From positions 1 to 53,487 of the forward strand of contig JAKJER010000042.1 of assembly GCA_022705325.1 (NCBI GenBank): a DNA stretch of 53,487 nucleotides. Reading direction: 5' to 3'. Below are positions 47,793-53,487 of the stretch, one piece after another (within the stretch, counting starts at the first letter, position 1; each line of letters opens with the position of its first letter). The notes under the pieces are model-generated. The model searched no databases and had not been told where the DNA came from. It worked only from the letters and a program-made list of their open reading frames with translations. The stretch comes from Planctomycetota bacterium (GTDB lineage Bacteria > Planctomycetota > Phycisphaerae > SM23-33). Position numbers and translations under genes: made by a program.

Positions 47793-47957
47793 AATGTCCC
47801 ATTTCACGTCCCACTGTCCCATCTTGGCGCAGAGTTATCCTACTATTACGGTTTTACATACATTTACGATATGTTCCTAAGTCATTATATTTGAATGACT
47901 TGAACCGAAATACGCACTCCAGGTTCGAGGTGCGATTTTCTGAAAAAATGGGACATT
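47793..47957. repeat. 165-bp A/T-rich element with 12-bp terminal inverted repeats
   Basis: AATGTCCCATTT (47793-47804) and AAATGGGACATT (47946-47957) are perfect inverted repeats. Between them the DNA is A/T-rich and contains a second palindrome, AAGTCATT (47879-47886) with AATGACTT (47894-47901). No target-site duplication is evident. It lies upstream of the prepilin gene and after the ILEI gene's end; either a small non-autonomous element or a regulatory region. Confidence 0.5.
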
Positions 47958-48045
47958 GGACTGCCCGACGCGCACGGCGCGCTCCGTTTCGCGGTCTCGT
48001 GGCGGTTGCCCTCGTTGCGAGGTCCGGACCGTGCGAGCGGCCGCC

Positions 48046-49647
48046 CTAGCGACCGCGTCCAGGGGGGCGCCAGCGGGGTCCGGGGGTGGGGCCCATCGGG
48101 CCCGTCGGCGGCCCGACAGGGCGGACGGTGACCGGCGCCACGCTGCCCGGCGGGTAGCAGATCGACGCCGAGGCGCATCGTTCGACCGCCGAGCCCGGTG
48201 CAAGGCCCTTTCGCCCGATGCAGTAATACGACGAGTACTCCGCCTGCTTCAGCAGGCCGACCTTGCCGCCCACCGACTCGATCGCCTTCTGGTCCTGCTC
48301 GGTGAAGTTGCGCGTGGCGTCGTGGCGCACGGCCAGCACGACGTACGTGCAGCGGGGGAGGGCGGCGATGGCCTCGGCGAACCGGCTGGTGCGGGCCTCC
48401 TTCGGATCGGTCGTCTCTTCGCCGTCGCGCCCGGGCTCTCGGCGGGGCGGCCAGCCGCGGCCCTGCCCGAAGTGGTAGCACTCCACGCTGACCAGCTTGC
48501 CGCAGCGGAAGGCAGCCAGGGTCAGCCCCATGTTCTCGAACCCCTCGGTGGTCTGCACGATCGACTTGCCGCAGTACGCGATGGCCAGGCGGTTGCCGAC
48601 GTTTCGCCCCTCCGACAGCACGCGGATGTCCTTGAGGAACCCCGCCAGCCCGCCCTGCGAGTCGGCAATACGGTCCTGAAGCGCGTCGCACTCCGCGCTG
48701 AGGTCGCCCAGATTCTTGCGGGCCAGCAGCGCCATCGAATCGTTCTGGGCGTGGCGTTCCAGGAAAACGTTGTAGTATTCGCAGGCCTTGGTCAGGGCGT
48801 TCAGCCGGCCCTGCATCGACGCGTCGGAGGGCGGCAGCTTCCGCATCCACTCCGCCAGCTCCAGGCACGTCTGCTCCGCGACGGCCTTGGGGTCCTGGGC
48901 GGCCAGCGGGACGTACGTCCGCAGGGTCTCGTCCGCGTCGCCCGCGACCAGCTTGCCCGCCGCCTCCAGGTCGGCGTACTCCACAAGCTCCATGAGCAGC
49001 AGTTGATTGCGGGCCTCCGTGTCCTTGGGGTCCTTGGCCAGTCTGGCCTTCAGCGAGGCGAACTTCTGGTCCACCTTCTGCCGGGCCTGGGCTACGTAGA
49101 AATGATACTGCACCTCAGCCGACCGCTCGCTGTGAAGGGCGGAGGCCACCGCGCTCGCCCGGCGAAGCAGCGAGACAGCCTCCGACGCGTCCCGCTCCTT
49201 CATGCAGCTTTCGGCGATCTCCAGCAACACGCCCACCAGCTCCTCGCCCGCCTTCTGCTTGGCCGCTCCGGTCGAGCGGGTATACAGCATCTGGGCGGCC
49301 GCGGCGATCTTCTCCATGTACTGCGCGCGGCGGTCGGGCAGCAGTTGCGCCAGCATTCGCGCCGCCTCGGTCGCGGTGGCCTGGCCGACCAGGTTCTTCA
49401 TGCCCAGCTCGTAGGCCTTTTCCAGCAGGACGACCTGGAGGGCCTGATCGGACGTGGACGTCTTGGCTGCCTCCACCAGCGACTTGGCCAACTCGGCGTC
49501 GTCGCGGGTGTCAGCCGTGGCGACGGTCTTGCGGAGTTGCTCGCCGTAGACCTGCTCAAAGGCCGAGACGGCGTCGGCCCGGGCGGAGGAGACCTGGATC
49601 GTTCCCAGCGCGATCACACACAGCGAAAGGGCCATCGAACGCGTCAT
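48046..49647 (-). CDS. Secreted repeat protein with ILEI (FAM3-like) domain
   Basis: A 533-residue exported protein. The ATG at 49647 has AGGAG upstream and a signal peptide (MTRSMALSLCVIALGTIQVS). Residues ~25-320 are helical and TPR-like (SLVEAAKTSTSDQALQVVLL, ARLAKDPKDTEARNQLLLME, CLELAEWMRKLPPSD). Residues ~345-490 fit the ILEI/FAM3 lectin-like domain (PF15711): RLAIAYCGKSIVQTTEGFEN, FAEAIAALPRCTYVVLAVRH, DQKAIESVGGKVGLLKQAEY and CIGRKGLAPGSAVE. That fold is best known from animal FAM3 cytokines and POMGNT1. The last ~35 residues are Pro/Gly/Arg-rich. A ligand role is unknown. The domain call is from motif memory. Confidence 0.65.
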   Translation of the reverse strand: MTRSMALSLCVIALGTIQVSSARADAVSAFEQVYGEQLRKTVATADTRDDAELAKSLVEAAKTSTSDQALQVVLLEKAYELGMKNLVGQATATEAARMLAQLLPDRRAQYMEKIAAAAQMLYTRSTGAAKQKAGEELVGVLLEIAESCMKERDASEAVSLLRRASAVASALHSERSAEVQYHFYVAQARQKVDQKFASLKARLAKDPKDTEARNQLLLMELVEYADLEAAGKLVAGDADETLRTYVPLAAQDPKAVAEQTCLELAEWMRKLPPSDASMQGRLNALTKACEYYNVFLERHAQNDSMALLARKNLGDLSAECDALQDRIADSQGGLAGFLKDIRVLSEGRNVGNRLAIAYCGKSIVQTTEGFENMGLTLAAFRCGKLVSVECYHFGQGRGWPPRREPGRDGEETTDPKEARTSRFAEAIAALPRCTYVVLAVRHDATRNFTEQDQKAIESVGGKVGLLKQAEYSSYYCIGRKGLAPGSAVERCASASICYPPGSVAPVTVRPVGPPTGPMGPTPGPRWRPPGRGR

Positions 49648-49877
49648 GGAAGGAGCTCCTGGATTCATGTCCACGAGAACTTATAGACTACAGTGCGCGC
49701 ATAAATCAAGACGGCCGACCCGCCCGTCGTTACCGTCTATTGACCCCAGACGGCTGGCGGTTTAGTCCCCCGGCCCAAAAAACTTGCTCCCCGCGGGGCC
49801 TTGCCGCCGCCCCCGGCCTCGCAGTCTTGCGTGTGCGCCACGCCCAGGCTAACATTGGGGCCTTCGGGGAGCCCGGC

Positions 49878-49926
49878 ATGGACAATGGACTGTATGGACG
49901 AAATGGACGGCATGGACAGAACGGAC
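49878..49926 (+). repeat. 9-bp minisatellite, TGGACnnnn units, left array
   Basis: TGGAC recurs at 9-bp spacing (TGTATGGACGAAATGGACGG, then CATGGACAGAACGGACAGG). It covers the first ~16 codons of the four-helix-bundle gene, encoding GLYGRNGRHGQNGQ. A matching array in inverted orientation lies at 50338-50382 in the same gene. Confidence 0.8.
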
Positions 49927-50543
49927 AGGCCAGCGAGCCGCTGATTCCCAAGCACGGGGGATATCGCAGGCTGAAGAGTTTCCAGATCGCGCAGCTTGTC
50001 TATGACATCACGGTACGGTTCTGCGACCGCCACATCGACAAACGCAGCCGCACGCACGACCAGATGGTGCAGGCGGCCAGGAGCGGAGTGCAGAACATCG
50101 CCGAGGGCAGCCAGGCCAGCGGCACCTCGAAGAAAACGGAACTCAAGCTGACCAACGTAGCCCGTTCCAGCCTGGAGGAACTGCGGCTGGATTACGAGGA
50201 TTTCCTGCGTCAGCGCAGCCTGCGGCTCTGGCCGCCGCAGGCCCCGCGCCGCAAGGACCTGGTCGCCCGTCGATGCACGACCGCCGATGAGGTCGCCCGC
50301 TGGGTCATGGAGCAAGCCCGTAGCGAACCTGCCCCCTCGTCCACGCCGTCCATACCGTCCAGTGCGTCCATATCGTCCATCTATGCTGAGCTCTCCGCCA
50401 ACGCCGTCCTCGTACTGATCGGCGTCGCGGTCTCGCTGCTGGACCGCCAACTCGCCGCCCAGGCCGCGGCGTTCGAACGCGAGGGCGGCTTCACCGAGCG
50501 GCTGTACCGCACGCGCCAGGCCCGCAGACGCAATGCGGAATAG
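49878..50543 (+). CDS. Four-helix-bundle (S23/IVP-like) protein with suffix domain
   Basis: A 221-residue protein. After a repeat-encoded leader (MDNGLYGRNGRHGQNG), residues ~25-115 are the four-helix-bundle fold of the 23S-intervening-sequence (S23, TIGR02436) family: FQIAQLVYDITVRFCDRHID, DQMVQAARSGVQNIAEGSQA and KLTNVARSSLEELRLDYEDF. A Ser/Pro/Ile linker, also repeat-encoded (PSSTPSIPSSASISS), joins it to a C-terminal suffix domain AELSANAVLVLIGVAVSLLD and FEREGGFTERLYRTRQARRR, matching the known four-helix-bundle suffix domain. Function is unknown; relatives are the Avd proteins of diversity-generating retroelements. Start ATG 49878 follows GGGGAG. Confidence 0.78.
   Translation: MDNGLYGRNGRHGQNGQASEPLIPKHGGYRRLKSFQIAQLVYDITVRFCDRHIDKRSRTHDQMVQAARSGVQNIAEGSQASGTSKKTELKLTNVARSSLEELRLDYEDFLRQRSLRLWPPQAPRRKDLVARRCTTADEVARWVMEQARSEPAPSSTPSIPSSASISSIYAELSANAVLVLIGVAVSLLDRQLAAQAAAFEREGGFTERLYRTRQARRRNAE
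50338..50382 (+). repeat. 9-bp minisatellite, CGTCCAnnn units, right array
   Basis: Five contiguous 9-mers: CGTCCACGC, CGTCCATAC, CGTCCAGTG, CGTCCATAT, CGTCCATCT. They encode the Ser/Pro/Ile linker of the four-helix-bundle protein and are the reverse complement type of the TGGAC array at the 5' end of the same gene. Confidence 0.85.
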
Positions 50544-50544
50544 C

Positions 50545-50565
50545 GCCCGCGATCCTGTCGCGGGC
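50545..50565 (+). terminator. Hairpin after the four-helix-bundle gene
   Basis: GCCCGCGA (50545-50552), loop TCCTG, TCGCGGGC (50558-50565): a perfect 8-bp stem immediately after the stop codon. No T-run. Confidence 0.55.
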
Positions 50566-50969
50566 CCGTCGGGATGCGTTCGCGATTGGCCGTCCGGGGC
50601 GGAGGACAGCCGCCGATGGCCGTCCCGAGTAGGACTGACGAGCGGTGCCGCCCCCAAGCGAAGAGCCCCGCAGGGCCCGCCGCTTGGGGGTGTGGGCAGG
50701 CCGTCGAACCACACGATGGCTTGTCAAGCCGGCTGCCGCAGGATAACCTGCCGTCATGGTCGATACCGCCCAGACCATCCGCAAGACCTGCCTGTCGGAA
50801 GGCGTGCCGTTGCTGGAACACGCCGTGGCAGGCCCACGGGTTGACCTTCTTTTGCTATCGTCGCGCCACCGGCATCGCTTAGGGGTGGCACGAACCTGGC
50901 ATGCCACTTGGGGTGGCCACCGGCCGTCCGTAAAGTGTCGACGTGCGCCTATCTTGCAGGAGAAATCCA
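50566..50969. other. Intergenic region with nested inverted repeats
   Basis: No gene is visible in ~400 bp. CCCCCAAGCG (50651-50660) and CGCTTGGGGG (50681-50690) form a perfect 10-bp stem. Further on, GGGTGGCACG and GGCATGCCAC with GGGGTGGCCACC (50882-50921) make a group of short palindromes. TGACCTTCTTTTGCTATCG (about 50841-50860) resembles the minus strand at 22361-22381. These look like dispersed intergenic repeats. The promoter of the nuclease gene is not evident. Confidence 0.4.
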
Positions 50970-51713
50970 ATGGCCCGCTATGAGAAGAGTTGCCGCGAGA
51001 TCATGAGCGAGTGGCTGCGCCAGAAGCTCAAGCCCGGTGATATGATTACGTGGGAGGAAATCCGCCGGTACATGCAACAGAACTACCCGAAGCTCAAACG
51101 AAACACGGTGGAATGCCATGTCGTCCTGTTTGCCACCAACGTGTTGGCCCGCAGAAGCCAGAACCCGAAGCCCGGGCGCGACGACATTCTGTTTCGCCTC
51201 AACAACCGGACGTTGCGGCTGTACAACCCTGATACCGATCCGCCACCGATCTATGCGGGCTATGGACTCGACAGCGACAACACTTTGTCTAGCGAGGACG
51301 AAGAAGATGTGCAGGTACAGGAAATGCCTGAGTTGCGGTATGAGTCTGACCTGCGGGATTTTCTCGCCACAAACCTGGACCGGATAGAGTCCGGGCTTAG
51401 ACTGTACCGGTCTGGGAGTCGCAAGGGCGCGGAGTTTCCAGTCGAAGAAGGACGCATCGACCTGCTCGCGACTGACAGCCAAGGCGGGTTTGTTGTCATC
51501 GAGTTGAAGGCTGTAGCTGGAAGGCCTGGGGCACTGGGGCAGATTCTCTACTACATGAGCTGGGTTGGGGAGAATCTTGCAGGAGATAAGCCTGTCCGAG
51601 GATTCATCATTGCCCGTGACATCTCAGAGAAGCTGAAGATGGCTGCCCGAAAAGTACCCGATGTTACATTGTTCACGTACGAGTTGCAGGTAAGCGTGAA
51701 CAAGATCGGATGA
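50970..51713 (+). CDS. NucS-like PD-(D/E)XK nuclease-domain protein
   Basis: A 247-residue protein. Residues ~1-75 are a helical, winged-helix-like N-terminal domain (YEKSCREIMSEWLRQKLKPG, WEEIRRYMQQNYPKLKR) likely to bind DNA or protein. Residues ~125-245 match the C-terminal nuclease domain of NucS/DUF91 proteins: LRYESDLRDFLATNLDRIES, the catalytic EEGRIDLLATDSQGGFVVIE-LKA (Asp, Glu and Lys of the PD-(D/E)XK core), GQILYYMSWVGENL and KPVRGFIIARDISEKLK. NucS proper is a mismatch-cleaving nuclease in archaea and actinobacteria; here the N-terminal half differs. Start ATG follows AGGAG. It converges on another PD-(D/E)XK gene. Confidence 0.75.
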   Translation: MARYEKSCREIMSEWLRQKLKPGDMITWEEIRRYMQQNYPKLKRNTVECHVVLFATNVLARRSQNPKPGRDDILFRLNNRTLRLYNPDTDPPPIYAGYGLDSDNTLSSEDEEDVQVQEMPELRYESDLRDFLATNLDRIESGLRLYRSGSRKGAEFPVEEGRIDLLATDSQGGFVVIELKAVAGRPGALGQILYYMSWVGENLAGDKPVRGFIIARDISEKLKMAARKVPDVTLFTYELQVSVNKIG

Positions 51714-51846
51714 TCGCCTGGAAGGGGAATTCAGGGAATTCAGAAATTCACAGGAATTCGAATTCAGGGACAAATGCCGCAATAGGGCGAATTTCGATAT
51801 CTGTCCCCGATTCTCCCCCGATTTGCCGATTTCCCAGATGAGTTTG
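51714..51846. repeat. Short repeats between convergent nuclease genes
   Basis: GAATTC occurs four times within ~40 bp (GGGAATTCAGGGAATTCAG, then CAGGAATTCGAATTCAGGG). GGGACA and TGTCCC (about 51767 and 51801) form a wider inverted repeat. The segment is A/T-rich compared with the window and may terminate transcription from both sides. Confidence 0.5.
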
Positions 51847-52770
51847 TTAGCCTGAGAACCTCGGTACAGGCAGGAACGCTTCGCCAGTTTGGGAGGCATG
51901 CTGCTTGATCCTTCGGATCACGTCGGGTAGAGACATCATGCCCGCCAGAACCAGGTTGTATACGTGGGAGAAGTCCATCAGGAGCATCGGTGTACCGTCG
52001 CAAGATGCTTCCTTAATGGCCGGGCCCGAGAATCCGGACATCGACACAAGGATCCCCATCGTATTATCGGCCTTCCGTTTGATCTTCAACATGAACGAGT
52101 CAACGTCTGTGGCGGCGGTTTGCACCTTTGTGAATTTTGTTTCGATTAGGTACTCCGTGCCGTCAAGCCCAAGCGAGCCATCGATCTGTCGCCCCCCGGA
52201 TACGTACGGGGGACGGGCGGACAGTTCAAAAAACCCGGCTAGGTCGTAGAACCATCGCTCAAATGCGTAACCGCCTTCCCGTGTTCCCTGCTGCGGCACG
52301 AGGGCCGCAAGCCGATCAGCGAGTCCGGCCAACGTCTGGCGAGACAGGATCGCCTGCTCCTGCTTCTCCCGGGCCTTCCGCTGCCGTTCCTCGGCCGCCT
52401 TGGTGTCCTGTATTTGCCTGTTCAGGAAATCTATCTGGGCCTTGATGCGGGAAACAGCCTCCCGTGCGGCGGCTAGCTTCTCCTTGGTGTCTGGCCAGCC
52501 CTCAAGGTCCGGGAAGACCTTCATTTCCGCCAGCGAGCGGGCCATACTCAGAATGACCGAGTGCCCCTTGTTGTCCTTAACAGTGATCAAGTCGTCGAAC
52601 AAGCGACGCAAGAACACGGCCTTGGTTTCATCCTCGTGCCACGTTGCGAGCTTCGTGTCGGAAATACCGTGCTGCTTGAGGAACCGCCGCAAGGCGGGCC
52701 TCCGCCAGAATGCTCTCCAGCAGGCATACTGCGTTAGATCGATGAAATGGGGTGTCAGTTTCTTACCCAT
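51847..52770 (-). CDS. Restriction-endonuclease-like (PD-(D/E)XK) protein
   Basis: A 307-residue protein. Residues ~1-80 are helical and open with a short KKLTPHFIDLTQYACW segment. Residues ~90-165 are a Lys/Glu/Gln-rich coiled coil (AAREAVSRIKAQIDFLNRQI, AEERQRKAREKQEQAIL). Residues ~165-305 are an Mrr-like endonuclease core: GYAFERWFYDLAGFFELSAR, PYVSGGRQIDGSLGLDGTE followed by YLIETKF, giving the Asp and ExK catalytic triad, and then DSFMLKIKRKADNTMGILVS. The ATG shares TAATG with the stop of the upstream DUF4917 gene, so the two are translated together. G+C is lower than in most of the window. I infer a defence function. Confidence 0.7.
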   Translation of the reverse strand: MGKKLTPHFIDLTQYACWRAFWRRPALRRFLKQHGISDTKLATWHEDETKAVFLRRLFDDLITVKDNKGHSVILSMARSLAEMKVFPDLEGWPDTKEKLAAAREAVSRIKAQIDFLNRQIQDTKAAEERQRKAREKQEQAILSRQTLAGLADRLAALVPQQGTREGGYAFERWFYDLAGFFELSARPPYVSGGRQIDGSLGLDGTEYLIETKFTKVQTAATDVDSFMLKIKRKADNTMGILVSMSGFSGPAIKEASCDGTPMLLMDFSHVYNLVLAGMMSLPDVIRRIKQHASQTGEAFLPVPRFSG

Positions 52771-53450
52771 TAGCCCCAGGCCTTCGCACTGGCGGCATCA
52801 AAGAACCGCACGTCGAGTGTGTTGCGGCGCCCGGACTTGTCGCGACTTATCGGGAACGCTTCAGCTCTCGTGATGATCCGCTGGTTTTCCCTGGTCTTAG
52901 GGTCGCCGTAGATGCTGACGTAGACCGTCTTGGTCTTCCCTCTCTCGATCAGCTTTAGAATATGCTCGTCATTAGGGGCCAGAGAATGTCCGTAGATAAA
53001 GAGCGAACCGTTGATCTGTGAAAAACTGCGTAAGCCCCGGCTCAGGAACGCACTGTGCTGAATGCGCTGCATCTTGGAGTCGGAGCTTCCTTCGGCCACG
53101 TAAATCGGATAGCGATTGTTGGCTAAGGCATCACGAATCTGGTCAACCAGGGCGATCCCCGTGTTGCACCATGTGTATTTTTGAATCTCGGTTCCTGCGT
53201 CGAAAACATGCAAAGCGCCATGCAAGTAGAATATGTTCTGGGACCCAACGTCGCCAACTTCCCAGATCACGTACTCCTCCGGGCCATCTTCGGGCTGGTG
53301 AAACCCGTCGTTGCAGGTGATCGTCAAGTCATCACCGTCGCTGTGCATGAGCGTCCAATACCCCGGATTTCCCATATAGATCCTCAATTTCAAGTATAAT
53401 GAGGTGGCGATTGGCCGCATGAACACAGGGTTTTCTCGCCATCGAGACAC
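52770..53450 (-). CDS. DUF4917 (SIR2-like) protein, N-terminus missing or beyond the edge
   Basis: At least 226 codons match the C-terminal two thirds of DUF4917 proteins, thought to have a SIR2-like NAD-binding fold. Motifs in order are EEYVIWEVGDVGSQNIFYLH (before GALHVFD), ALANNRYPIYVAEGSSDSKM, FLSRGLRSFSQINGSLFIYG (leading to HSLAPNDEHIL) and TVYVSIYGDPKTRENQRI. The usual ~130-residue N-terminal region with a GNG/TNYD motif is not seen. The GTG at 53450 is only a possible start; the frame is open to the window edge at 53487, so the gene may continue or be 5'-truncated. Its stop overlaps the nuclease start. Confidence 0.6.
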   Translation of the reverse strand: MSRWRENPVFMRPIATSLYLKLRIYMGNPGYWTLMHSDGDDLTITCNDGFHQPEDGPEEYVIWEVGDVGSQNIFYLHGALHVFDAGTEIQKYTWCNTGIALVDQIRDALANNRYPIYVAEGSSDSKMQRIQHSAFLSRGLRSFSQINGSLFIYGHSLAPNDEHILKLIERGKTKTVYVSIYGDPKTRENQRIITRAEAFPISRDKSGRRNTLDVRFFDAASAKAWG

Positions 53451-53487
53451 GGAAGTCCGGAGAATCCAATGGGTGAAAGCGGAACGG

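Noticed and set aside
50338..50382. Repeat array as a CRISPR
   Set aside because: Units are contiguous 9-mers with no spacers and lie inside a coding frame. No cas gene is present.
49878..50543. Four-helix-bundle gene as the Avd component of a diversity-generating retroelement
   Set aside because: No reverse transcriptase, template repeat or variable repeat with adenine-biased differences is in the window, and the suffix domain is not typical of Avd.
1..53487. tRNA, rRNA, transposase or phage integrase genes
   Set aside because: Scanning for TTCGAAT-type T-loop boxes and for recombinase motifs gave nothing convincing on either strand.

Overview
This is a 53.5-kb window of visibly high G+C DNA. 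It most likely comes from a Planctomycetota bacterium, probably a Phycisphaerae-like lineage. The evidence is a PEP-CTERM sorting tail, hydrazine-synthase-alpha-like propeller proteins with CxxCH motifs, a planctomycete-style prepilin-type protein, many secreted beta-propeller proteins, and a four-helix-bundle/suffix gene with 9-bp minisatellites. The taxonomic call is an inference from gene content. A ferredoxin/hcp nitrosative-stress operon and radical SAM enzymes suggest anaerobic or microaerobic life.

Layout. 1-827: a PEP-CTERM discoidin-like protein, open to the left edge. 953-3065 (minus): DUF47 accessory protein, half a PiT phosphate permease and half an ApgM phosphoglycerate mutase joined at a deletion-like junction. 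3137-8166 (plus): pstS-pstC-pstA-pstB1-pstB2-phoU behind a candidate Pho box. 8234-14041: UPF0175 protein, secreted propeller, membrane-anchored TIR protein, small-protein/nucleotidyltransferase pair, secreted protein and glutamine amidotransferase. 14143-25516: secreted or surface proteins (HzsA-like/formylglycine-generating-enzyme fusion, Tat-exported TIM barrel, SGNH esterase, PQQ propeller, HzsA-like protein). A 97-bp imperfect direct repeat here flanks a 900-bp insert.

25612-28670 (minus): a cobalamin riboswitch and intrinsic terminator control a 34-residue peptide gene and a radical SAM/SPASM enzyme, translationally coupled through TAATG. A BioF-type alpha-oxoamine synthase follows. This looks like the CbpA/CbpB riboswitch-linked modified-peptide system, whose product is not known to me.

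29015-42716 (plus): a MerR-like regulator gene, then a tightly packed flagellar export/assembly operon (fliF-fliG fusion, fliH, fliI, fliJ, fliN, fliO, fliP, fliQ, fliR, flhB, flhA, flhF, flhG, then fliA). It is unusually reduced. FliF and FliG are one polypeptide lacking RBM3 and FliG_N, FliN is a bare SPOA domain, and FlhB ends before the NPTH autocleavage domain.

42876-53487: a small secreted protein, a ferredoxin-ygbA-hcp operon with a class-II Crp/Fnr-type operator, azoreductase, a prepilin-type protein, a secreted ILEI-domain protein, the four-helix-bundle/suffix gene, a NucS-like nuclease, and a coupled pair of restriction-endonuclease-like and DUF4917 (SIR2-like) genes that may form an undescribed defence module, open to the right edge. 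No tRNA, rRNA, CRISPR array, transposase or integrase was seen.
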